DNA of 11,317 nt from Rhizorhabdus sp. Its GTDB lineage: Bacteria > Pseudomonadota > Alphaproteobacteria > Sphingomonadales > Sphingomonadaceae. The stretch is from positions 1-11,317 of the forward strand of contig SCUQ01000382.1 of NCBI GenBank assembly GCA_004297635.1, in the 5' to 3' direction. The notes below the pieces were generated by a model. The model searched no databases. It had not been told where the DNA came from and saw only the letters and a program-made list of their open reading frames with translations. Positions 1-6,665 of this stretch are shown here, in pieces; the first letter of the stretch is position 1, and every line of letters starts with the position of its first letter. Both the position numbers and the translations under genes were made by a program.

Positions 1-1
1 G

Positions 2-565
2 ATCCGCACGAAGAAGGGCGTGGTCGAGGTCGATGGCGTGCCCCGCCCCGAGACGACCGCCGAGGCGCTCGCCGCGCTCAAGCCAGCCTTCGATGCGAAT
101 GGTACGGTGACGGCGGGCACGTCGTCGCCGCTCACCGATGGTGCAGCCGCCGTGCTTGTAACCAGTGAGGAATATGCCAAGGCCAATGGTTTAACCATAT
201 TGGCTCGTATCAGGAGCGTTGCGGTATCGGGCTGCGAGCCCGAAATCATAGGCATCGGCCCGGTCTCAGCCTCACGCAAGGCGCTGGAACGCGCCGGGCT
301 CGCTGTCGGCGATCTCAATATCGTCGAGCTGAACGAGGCCTTCGCCAGCCAGGCGCTCGCCTGCTCGAACGAGTTGGGGCTCAAGCCCGAGACGATCAAC
401 CTCGACGGCGGCGCGATCGCGATCGGCCACCCGCTGGGCGCTACCGGTGCCCGCATCGTCGGCAAGGCGGCATCGCTGCTGAAGCGCGAGGGCGGCAAAT
501 ATGCGCTCGCCACCCAGTGCATCGGCGGCGGACAGGGTATCGCCACGGTGCTGGAGGCGGTGTGA
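2..565 (+). CDS. Acetyl-CoA C-acyltransferase (beta-oxidation thiolase), 5' end missing
   Basis: This is the C-terminal half of a thiolase, which cleaves 3-ketoacyl-CoA with CoA to acetyl-CoA and a shortened acyl-CoA, the last step of beta-oxidation. The reading frame is open from base 2, so the gene begins outside the window; about 187 codons are visible out of the usual 390 or so. Visible family motifs are [12 protein letters not shown], the NEAF motif, [16 protein letters not shown] with the catalytic His, and a CIGGGQG motif near the C-terminus with the second catalytic Cys. The N-terminal nucleophilic Cys lies in the missing part. The stop is 2 bp before the next ATG, so the gene is co-transcribed with the dehydrogenase/hydratase. 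An in-frame GTG at 20 is not a real start, because coding sequence continues upstream of it. The neighbours favour a degradative thiolase over a biosynthetic acetoacetyl-CoA thiolase, but the fragment alone cannot exclude the latter. Confidence 0.93.
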   Translation: MRTKKGVVEVDGVPRPETTAEALAALKPAFDANGTVTAGTSSPLTDGAAAVLVTSEEYAKANGLTILARIRSVAVSGCEPEIIGIGPVSASRKALERAGLAVGDLNIVELNEAFASQALACSNELGLKPETINLDGGAIAIGHPLGATGARIVGKAASLLKREGGKYALATQCIGGGQGIATVLEAV

Positions 566-567
566 TC

Positions 568-2892
568 ATGAACCCCTCAGACATACAGGGCACGATCCGC
601 AAGGTGTGCGTCATCGGCGCGGGCACGATGGGGGCCGGCATCGCCGCGCAGGTCGCCAATGCCGGGGTACCGGTGCTGCTGCTGGACATCGTCCCGAAGG
701 ACGGCGGCAACCGCAACGCCATCGCGGAGGGCGCGGTCGCGAAGATGCTGAAGGCCGATCCCGCGCCCTTCATGTCGAAGGCTGCGGCCAGGCTGATCGA
801 AACCGGGAATATCGAGGATGACCTCGCCCGCGTCGGCGAGTGCGACTGGATCGTCGAGGCGATCATCGAACGGCTCGACCTCAAGCAGGATCTCTACGCG
901 CGGCTGGAGCAGGTGCGGAAGGCCGGCACCGCCATTTCGTCGAACACGTCGACGATCCCGCTCGGCCAGCTGATCGACGGGCGTTCGGAGGCGTTTGCCG
1001 CCGATTTCCTGATCACCCATTTTTTCAATCCGCCGCGCTACATGCGCCTGATCGAGATCGTCACGGGCCCGAAGACCGGCGCGGCGACGGCGGAAAAGGT
1101 CGCGGACTTCGTCGATCGGGCGATGGGCAAGACGGTTGTGCGTGCCAATGACACGCCCGGCTTCATCGCGAACCGGATCGGTACCTACTGGCTGCAGGTC
1201 GCGGTCAACGCGGCGATCGATCTCGGCCTGACGGTCGAGGAGGCGGATGCGATCGGCGGCAAGCCGATGGGCGTTCCCAAGACCGGCATCTTCGGGCTGA
1301 TCGATCTCGTCGGCATCGATCTGATGCCGCTGCTCCAGAAGAGCCTGACCGCCACCCTGCCCGAGGGCGACGCCTATTTCGCGACCGTGCGGCCGATGCC
1401 GCTGGTCGATAAGATGATCGCCGACGGCTATACCGGCCGCAAGGGCAAGGGCGGCTTCTATCGCCTCAACCGCGAGGCCGGGAAGCGCAAGGAGGCGATC
1501 GACCTGGCGACCGGTGCCTATCGCCCCGCGATCAAGGCGCAGGAACCCCGCGTCCGGCTTGGCGAGCTTGTCGCCCTGCCCGGAAAGACCGGCGAATTCG
1601 CCTGGGCGGTGCTGGGCCAGGTGCTGAGCTACGCCGCGAGCCTGGTCGGCACCATCGCCGACGACATCGTTGCGATCGATGACGCGATGAAGCTCGGCTA
1701 TAACTGGAAATATGGGCCGTTCGAGCTGATCGACCAGCTGGGTGGCGCGGCCTTCGCGAAGCGTCTGGCCGATGAGGGCAGGCCCGTGCCCGCGATCCTG
1801 GCGACCGCAGGGGACCGCAGCTTCTACCGTGTCGAGGGCGGCAAGCGTCAATATCTCGGCCTCGACGGCGCCTATCATGATCTCGTGCGGCCCGATGGCG
1901 TGCTGCTGCTCGAAGACATCAAGCGGAATGCCAAGCCGATCATGAAGAACGGCTCGGCCGCGCTGTGGGATATCGGCGATGGCGTCGCCTGCTTCGAGTT
2001 CACCTCGAAGATGAATGCGCTCGACGGCGATACGCTCAAGCTGCTCGGCCAGGCGGTGGCGCATGTCGCCGCCTCGATGAAGGCGATGGTCGTGTACAAC
2101 GAAGGGTCGAATTTCTCGGCCGGGGCCAATCTCGGGCTGGCGCTGTTCGCGCTGAACATCGCCGCCTGGGGGGAGATCGACAAGCTCGTCGCCGGTGGGC
2201 AGCAGGCCTATAAGGCGATGAAATATGCGCCCTTCCCGGTGGTGGCGGCGCCAGCCGGGCTCGCGCTTGGCGGTGGTTGCGAGATCGTGATGCATGCCGA
2301 TGCGGTGCAGGCGCATGCGGAAACCTATATCGGCCTTGTCGAATGCGGCGTCGGGCTGGTCCCCGGCTGGGGCGGCTGCGGCGAATATATCGATCGCTGG
2401 GTGAAATCCGGCCTTTTGCCGAAGGGGCCGATGCCCGCGGTGGGCAAGGCGTTCGAGACGATCTCGACCGCCACCGTCGCCAAATCGGCTGCCGAGGCGA
2501 AGGAGTTGATGTTCCTGCGCAAGGACGACGGCATCTCGATGAATCGCGACCGGCTGCTGTTCGATGCCAAGGCCAAAGCGCTCGCGCTGGTCGATGGCTA
2601 CACGCCGCCCGAGCCCCCCAGCTTCCGACTGCCGGGGCCGAGCGGCCGGGTCGCGCTCGGCATGGCGGCGGAGGGCTTCCACAAGCGGGGCATGGCGACC
2701 GATTATGATATGGTCGTCTCCGATGCGCTGGCGGAGGTCCTGACCGGCGGCGATGCTGATATCGTCGATGTCGTGAGCGAGCAGGATATGCTCGCGCTCG
2801 AACATGCGGCCTTCATGGCGCGGGTGCGCGATCCCAGGACGATGGCCCGGGTCGAGACGATGCTCGCGACCGGCAAGCCGCTGCGGAATTGA
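568..2892 (+). CDS. FadN-type 3-hydroxyacyl-CoA dehydrogenase / enoyl-CoA hydratase
   Basis: This 774-residue bifunctional enzyme hydrates 2-enoyl-CoA and oxidises the resulting 3-hydroxyacyl-CoA with NAD+. The dehydrogenase half comes first. It has a Rossmann GAGTMG motif at residues 17-22, a catalytic His151 in HFFNP, Glu163 of the His/Glu pair, and Asn202 in PGFIANR. Two C-terminal dehydrogenase segments follow (roughly 204-310 and 350-430). The crotonase-fold hydratase half lies at about 470-690. It has an oxyanion-hole SAGANL segment, the LALGGGCE stretch with Glu572, and a second catalytic-type Glu592 before GVGLVPGWGG. Dehydrogenase-first order is that of Bacillus FadN, the reverse of E. 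coli FadB/FadJ. I chose ATG 568: GGAGG lies about 10 bp upstream, it sits 2 bp after the thiolase stop, and it places the Rossmann fold at the usual distance from the N-terminus. A longer frame from 517 would overlap the thiolase and adds residues unlike the family. Automatic pipelines usually name it 3-hydroxyacyl-CoA dehydrogenase NAD-binding domain-containing protein. Confidence 0.95.
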   Translation: MNPSDIQGTIRKVCVIGAGTMGAGIAAQVANAGVPVLLLDIVPKDGGNRNAIAEGAVAKMLKADPAPFMSKAAARLIETGNIEDDLARVGECDWIVEAIIERLDLKQDLYARLEQVRKAGTAISSNTSTIPLGQLIDGRSEAFAADFLITHFFNPPRYMRLIEIVTGPKTGAATAEKVADFVDRAMGKTVVRANDTPGFIANRIGTYWLQVAVNAAIDLGLTVEEADAIGGKPMGVPKTGIFGLIDLVGIDLMPLLQKSLTATLPEGDAYFATVRPMPLVDKMIADGYTGRKGKGGFYRLNREAGKRKEAIDLATGAYRPAIKAQEPRVRLGELVALPGKTGEFAWAVLGQVLSYAASLVGTIADDIVAIDDAMKLGYNWKYGPFELIDQLGGAAFAKRLADEGRPVPAILATAGDRSFYRVEGGKRQYLGLDGAYHDLVRPDGVLLLEDIKRNAKPIMKNGSAALWDIGDGVACFEFTSKMNALDGDTLKLLGQAVAHVAASMKAMVVYNEGSNFSAGANLGLALFALNIAAWGEIDKLVAGGQQAYKAMKYAPFPVVAAPAGLALGGGCEIVMHADAVQAHAETYIGLVECGVGLVPGWGGCGEYIDRWVKSGLLPKGPMPAVGKAFETISTATVAKSAAEAKELMFLRKDDGISMNRDRLLFDAKAKALALVDGYTPPEPPSFRLPGPSGRVALGMAAEGFHKRGMATDYDMVVSDALAEVLTGGDADIVDVVSEQDMLALEHAAFMARVRDPRTMARVETMLATGKPLRN

Positions 2893-2897
2893 ACATT

Positions 2898-3024
2898 CTC
2901 TCCGGCACGGGGAGGGGATACCCTGCGCAGTATGGCGGAGGGGGTGTAAGGCTGGACGCAACTCGAGTTGCGAGGATATGGCCCCCACCACCGCTTCGCG
3001 GTCCCCCTCGCCGAAACGGGAGGA
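2898..3024. repeat. Imperfect inverted-repeat intergenic element with a perfect 16-bp palindrome at its centre
   Basis: The space between the two beta-oxidation genes is mostly filled by two arms of about 45 bases (roughly 2898-2946 and 2981-3024) that are imperfect reverse complements of each other. Both contain a CTCyC...CGGsGAGGGG block, a short GCG-rich stretch and a GGAGGGGG-like block. The centre carries a perfect palindrome, CGCAACTCGAGTTGCG, at 2957-2972. The transcript could fold into a long hairpin. The G-rich/C-rich style resembles short intergenic palindromic repeats that I associate with sphingomonad genomes; that link is from memory. It has no coding content of its own and ends just before the ribosome binding site of the acyl-CoA dehydrogenase gene. 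Confidence 0.7.
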
Positions 3025-3042
3025 ACCAAGGGAGAAGAAGAG

Positions 3043-4833
3043 ATGCAGGTTTATGAGGCTCCGCTGCGCGACATGCGCTTCGTCATCCATGAACTGTTCC
3101 AGGATGACGGCTTCGGCGATCTTCCCGCGCATGAGGAGTTCACGCCCGACCTGATCGACGCGGTGATCGAGGAGGCGGCGCGGCTCGCGCAGGACGTGCT
3201 GCTGCCGCTCAATGCCAGCGGGGACCTGGAAGGCTGCGTCTGGGAAAATGGCGTCGTCCGCACCCCCAAGGGCTTCAAGGAAGCCTATACCGCGTTCCGC
3301 GAAGGTGGCTGGTGCGCGCTTGCGAACGATCCGAAATGGGGCGGACAGGGCCTGCCCGAGACGGTGAACAAGCTGGTCGAGGAGATGATCAGCGCGTCGA
3401 ACGTCAGCTTCGGCCTCTACCCCGGCCTGACCCATGGCGGCACCACCGCGCTGAAGGCGCACGCCACGCCCGATCTTCAGGAGCGCTTTCTTCCCAAGAT
3501 GGTCGAGGGCAGCTGGTCCGGCACGATGTGCCTGACCGAGTCGCATTGCGGCACGGATCTGGGGCTGCTGCGCACCAAGGCGGTGCCGCAGGACGATGGC
3601 AGCTACAAGATCACCGGCAACAAGATCTTCATCTCGGCCGGCGACCATGACCTGACCGAGAACATCATCCACCTCGTCCTCGCGCGGCTGCCCGATGCGC
3701 CCAAGGGGGTGAAGGGGATCAGCCTGTTCGTCGTCCCGAAATATCTTCCGAAGGAGGATGGTTCGGTCGGCCCGTCCAACGGCGTGTCGTGCACCGGCAT
3801 AGAGCACAAGATGGGGCTCAAGGCCTCGGCCACCTGCCAGATGAGCTTCGACGATGCGACCGGCTGGTTGGTCGGCGAACCCAATCAGGGCCTGGCGGCG
3901 ATGTTCACGATGATGAACACCGAGCGCGTCTCGGTCGGCATACAGGGGCTCGGGATCGCGACCGCCGCCTATCAGAGTGCGGTGGCCTATGCGAAGGACC
4001 GCATCCAGGGCCGCGCCCTGTCCGGCCCCAAGCGGCCCGATCTCGCCGCCGATCCGATCATCGTCCACCCCGATGTGCGCCGCATGCTGATGACGATGCG
4101 GACCTATACCGAGGGTTGCCGCATGCTGAGCATGTGGGTGGCGCGCGCGATCGATGCGGAACGGCACTCGCCGGACGCGGACGTGCGCCAGCGCGCCGAC
4201 GACATGGCCGCGCTGATGACCCCGGTGGTCAAGGCGCTGCTCACCGATCTCGGCCATGACGCCGCGCAGATCGGTGTCCAGGTCTATGGCGGCCACGGTT
4301 ACATCCGCGAGCATGGCATGGAGCAATATGCCCGCGATGCCCGGATCGCGATGATTTACGAAGGCACCAACGGCGTGCAGGCGCTCGATCTGGTCGGCCG
4401 CAAGATGCCCGCCCATGGCGGCCGCCTGCTGCGCGCCTTCTTCCACCCGGTCGCCGAGTTCATCGAGCAGCACAAGGCGGTGCCGGGCATGGAGAAGATG
4501 GTCGAGGCGCTGGAAAAGGCGTTCGGCGCGCTGCAGCTTTCGACCGCGACGATCGCCCAGAAGGGCATGGCCGATCCCGAAGAGGCGGGCGCCGCCTCGT
4601 CCGATTATCTGCGCCTGCTCGGGTTGGTGGCGATGGCCTATCTCTTCGCCAAGGCGGCCAAGGTCGCCGGCATGAAGAAGATGATGGGGCAGGACCCCGA
4701 CGGCTTCTATGCCGCGAAGCTGGTGACGGTGCGCTTCTTCTACGAACGCATCCTGCCGCAGGTGGCCGGGCTGTTCCAGGCGATCAAGGCCGGCAAGGCC
4801 TCGATGATGGACATGCCCGAAGAGGCGTTCTGA
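3043..4833 (+). CDS. Acyl-CoA dehydrogenase with C-terminal extension (DmdC/FadE-like)
   Basis: This 596-residue FAD enzyme should catalyse the first step of beta-oxidation, acyl-CoA to trans-2-enoyl-CoA. An N-terminal helical domain (about 40-155) is followed by the beta domain, which starts at MCLTESHCGTDLGL with the FAD/substrate-binding T-E-x-x-x-G-T-D pattern. The helical C-domain contains RVSVGIQGLG and VQVYGGHGYIREHG. The catalytic base is Glu440 in AMIYEGTNGVQALDL. Residues after about 470 match the extra C-terminal domain of the long acyl-CoA dehydrogenase subfamily, which is why databases often call such proteins 3-methylmercaptopropionyl-CoA dehydrogenase (DmdC). Given the neighbours, a general medium- or long-chain acyl-CoA role is more likely than DMSP catabolism. 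ATG 3043 is preceded by a purine-rich GGGAGAAGAAG sequence. A longer frame from a TTG at 2968 would translate the palindromic repeat and is rejected. Substrate chain length cannot be read from the sequence. Confidence 0.95.
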   Translation: MQVYEAPLRDMRFVIHELFQDDGFGDLPAHEEFTPDLIDAVIEEAARLAQDVLLPLNASGDLEGCVWENGVVRTPKGFKEAYTAFREGGWCALANDPKWGGQGLPETVNKLVEEMISASNVSFGLYPGLTHGGTTALKAHATPDLQERFLPKMVEGSWSGTMCLTESHCGTDLGLLRTKAVPQDDGSYKITGNKIFISAGDHDLTENIIHLVLARLPDAPKGVKGISLFVVPKYLPKEDGSVGPSNGVSCTGIEHKMGLKASATCQMSFDDATGWLVGEPNQGLAAMFTMMNTERVSVGIQGLGIATAAYQSAVAYAKDRIQGRALSGPKRPDLAADPIIVHPDVRRMLMTMRTYTEGCRMLSMWVARAIDAERHSPDADVRQRADDMAALMTPVVKALLTDLGHDAAQIGVQVYGGHGYIREHGMEQYARDARIAMIYEGTNGVQALDLVGRKMPAHGGRLLRAFFHPVAEFIEQHKAVPGMEKMVEALEKAFGALQLSTATIAQKGMADPEEAGAASSDYLRLLGLVAMAYLFAKAAKVAGMKKMMGQDPDGFYAAKLVTVRFFYERILPQVAGLFQAIKAGKASMMDMPEEAF

Positions 4834-4838
4834 CCGGA

Positions 4839-4875
4839 CGCGGCGAGCCGCGCCCGAGCGTCAGGCAAGACGCTC
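4839..4875. terminator. Possible stem-loops at a convergent gene junction
   Basis: Only 27 bp separate the stop of the acyl-CoA dehydrogenase (+) from the stop of the phosphoribosyltransferase (-). They include a 5-bp GC stem with a CGAG loop (CGCGG 4839-4843 with CCGCG 4848-4852). A second 7-bp stem (GAGCGTC 4856-4862 with GACGCTC 4869-4875) runs into the end of the minus-strand gene. Neither is followed by a T tract, so this is at best a weak or bidirectional transcript end. Confidence 0.3.
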
Positions 4876-5373
4876 CGGCACCACGCCCGAATCCTCGATC
4901 ACCTTGTCGACCGGGGACAGCTGTTCCCAGGGGAAGACGAACCAGTCCTTGTTGACCGTCCGGTCGATCGTGCGGAAGCGATAGTCCACCCGTTCCGCCG
5001 AGACGACATTGTCGATCAGGGTCGCGAAGCGGATATTGGCAAGATCGCCGCCCGCTTCGTGGATCGCGGCCTTGATGTGGGTGATGGTGGTGCCGCTGTC
5101 GTTGATGTCGTCGACGAACAGCAGCCGCGCGGTGCCGCTCATCGCCGCCAGCTTGACGAGCAGCTCGGCCGCGAAATCGGGCAGGTGGGAGCTATGGTCG
5201 ACCGACAGCATCGGCACGCCGGTGGCGTGGCTGAGATAGACGGCCGGCGTGAGCCCACCGCGGCCGATGCCGATGATGAAGCCGGGTTCCCAGCCGCTCT
5301 CGCGGATACGGGCGGCGACATAATGGACCGCGGTCAGGAACTCGGGCTGATCGACGGGCGTGAGGGTCGGCAT
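4861..5373 (-). CDS. Phosphoribosyltransferase (hypoxanthine/xanthine type)
   Basis: This is a 170-residue type I phosphoribosyltransferase, which transfers ribose-5-phosphate from PRPP to a nucleobase. The PRPP-binding signature is LLFVDDINDSGTT at residues 84-96, with the two acidic residues Asp88 and Asp89. An upstream GIGRGGLTPA loop starts at Gly35. The KDWFVFPWE end is typical of xanthine/hypoxanthine-guanine members. The gene starts 11 bp after the stop of the deaminase gene, with AAGGA upstream of its ATG, so the two form an operon. Because the first gene should release hypoxanthine, conversion of hypoxanthine (perhaps also guanine or xanthine) to its nucleotide is the most economical role. 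That is inference from context; base specificity is not visible in the motif. The length is normal for the family and the protein has no signal peptide, so it is cytoplasmic. Confidence 0.9.
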   Translation of the reverse strand: MPTLTPVDQPEFLTAVHYVAARIRESGWEPGFIIGIGRGGLTPAVYLSHATGVPMLSVDHSSHLPDFAAELLVKLAAMSGTARLLFVDDINDSGTTITHIKAAIHEAGGDLANIRFATLIDNVVSAERVDYRFRTIDRTVNKDWFVFPWEQLSPVDKVIEDSGVVPERLA

Positions 5374-5384
5374 CGGCGGGTTCC

Positions 5385-6413
5385 TTACAGGGTGGCCGCT
5401 GCGACATAGGCGTCGAGCGCGGCGAGGTGGCGGGATACGGCTGCGTCGTCGAGAAAGGCGCCGAGGAAACTGTTGCGCGCGAGCGTTGCGAAATCCTGGG
5501 CATTGAGCTTTCCGGCCGGGATCAGCGCGCGATAATTGTCGTTCACATAGCCGCCGAAATAGGCAGGGTCGTCCGAATTGACGGTGGCGCGCAGGCCCAG
5601 CCGCAACATGCGCTCGATCGGGTGCGCGTCGATATCGCGCACCACGCAGAGCTTCAGGTTGGACAGCGGGCAGACGGTGAAGGTCATCGCCGACCGCGCC
5701 AGCCGCGTGACGAGCGTCGGATCCTCCAGTGCGCGGTTGCCATGGTCGAGCCGGTCGATGTGGAGCAGATCGAGCGCCTCATGGATATAGGCGGGTGGCC
5801 CTTCCTCGCCAGCATGGGCGACGCGCAGCAGACCCATCTCGCCGGCCCGGGCGAACACCCGCTCGAACTTCGATGGCGGGTGGCCCACCTCCGAACTGTC
5901 GAGCCCCACCGCGGCGATCCGGTCCAGCCAGGGTTCGGCGGCCTTCAGCGTCGCGAAGGCGGCATCCTCGTCGAGGTGGCGCAGGAAGCACAGGATCAGC
6001 TTCGACGTGAGACCATGGCGGCGTTCGGCCTCGGCCATGCCGGCCAGCAGCCCGTCCGCCGCCACGGCGAACGGGATGCCACGATCGGTGTGGGTCTGCG
6101 GATCGAAGAAGATTTCGGCATGGCGCACATTATCGGCAGCGGCCCGGTCGAAATAGGCGAGGGCGAGGTCGCGGAAATCCTCCTCGGTGCGCAGCACGTC
6201 GGCGCCCTGATAATAGATATCGAGAAAGTCCTGCAGCCGCGAAAAGCTATAGGCGGCGCGGAGTGCTTCGACACTGGCGAAGGGGATGGCGATGCGATTG
6301 CGCCGGGCCAGCGCGAACATCTGCTCGGGCTCGAGGCTGCCTTCGATATGCAGGTGAAGTTCGGCCTTGGGCAAGCCGGCGACGAACGTGGCGAGGTCGG
6401 TCATATTGGCCAT
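5385..6413 (-). CDS. Adenine deaminase of the adenosine-deaminase family (Pa0148/Aah1-like)
   Basis: This 342-residue zinc amidohydrolase has expected metal ligands at His20 and His22 (AELHLHIEG), His200 (VAHAGEE) and Asp281 (VNSDDP). Glu203 and His224 are the catalytic acid and base. It carries the stretches FFDPQTHTDRG (102-112), GLDSSEVGHPPSKF (170-183), HAGEEGPP and DDPAYFGGY. In my recollection these mark the bacterial/fungal adenine deaminase branch, which includes Pseudomonas aeruginosa Pa0148, shown to deaminate adenine, and not true adenosine deaminases. It would turn adenine into hypoxanthine and ammonia in the cytoplasm. Pipelines often label this branch adenosine deaminase (add). 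The phosphoribosyltransferase directly downstream, able to take a free base, supports adenine as substrate. The start could be ATG 6413 or the in-frame ATG at 6404; neither has a strong ribosome binding site, and the longer form is reported. Confidence 0.88.
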   Translation of the reverse strand: MANMTDLATFVAGLPKAELHLHIEGSLEPEQMFALARRNRIAIPFASVEALRAAYSFSRLQDFLDIYYQGADVLRTEEDFRDLALAYFDRAAADNVRHAEIFFDPQTHTDRGIPFAVAADGLLAGMAEAERRHGLTSKLILCFLRHLDEDAAFATLKAAEPWLDRIAAVGLDSSEVGHPPSKFERVFARAGEMGLLRVAHAGEEGPPAYIHEALDLLHIDRLDHGNRALEDPTLVTRLARSAMTFTVCPLSNLKLCVVRDIDAHPIERMLRLGLRATVNSDDPAYFGGYVNDNYRALIPAGKLNAQDFATLARNSFLGAFLDDAAVSRHLAALDAYVAAATL

Positions 6414-6665
6414 CCAAGCGGGAGGGCGGCCGCAAGGGGTGCGGCGCGCGTGTTGGGGCTATCATCACGAAGAGACAATGGGCGCTCCCGAAGCTGGACC
6501 ATCCTCTCCGGCGCGATCCTAGCAGCGGTTATGGCGGTGGCAATGGGCATCGGTCAGCCAGTTTTGTGCGCTAGGCGACATCCGTAGCGTGCCCAAATAC
6601 ACTTAGATCAGGGATTTCCTGAAATCATTTGGCAGCGGCGGGCGGCGCAGCTACCCAAGCGCGCG
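6414..6665. promoter_or_regulatory. Divergent intergenic region with an AT-richer dyad before the kinase gene
   Basis: These 252 bp separate the minus-strand purine operon from the plus-strand signalling operon, so both promoters should lie here. I find no convincing -35/-10 pair or alphaproteobacterial EcfG-type promoter (GGAAC followed by CGTT about 16-17 bases later). The segment at about 6590-6630 is clearly more AT-rich than its surroundings. It contains a 6-bp dyad, GATTTC-CT-GAAATC, at 6613-6626, 40 bp before the kinase ATG. It could be an operator or part of a core promoter; the assignment is tentative. Confidence 0.3.

Noticed and set aside
577..4473. Very long open frame on the minus strand (1298 codons) opposite both beta-oxidation genes
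   Set aside because: It is exactly in codon register with the plus-strand genes. In that register antisense stops correspond to sense TTA, CTA and TCA codons, which this GC-rich genome hardly uses. It also runs straight through the intergenic repeat and shows no family motif. The plus-strand genes have clear catalytic motifs.
5427..6587. 386-codon plus-strand frame opposite the adenine deaminase
   Set aside because: Same codon-register artefact; the minus strand carries all the deaminase motifs.
6452..6587. Hydrophobic plus-strand reading (LSGAILAAVMAVAMGIG) upstream of the kinase gene, as a possible small membrane protein
   Set aside because: The only upstream start is a GTG followed by codons that are rare elsewhere in the window (CTA, TCA, CGA, AGA). 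There is no good ribosome binding site, and it lies where promoters are expected.
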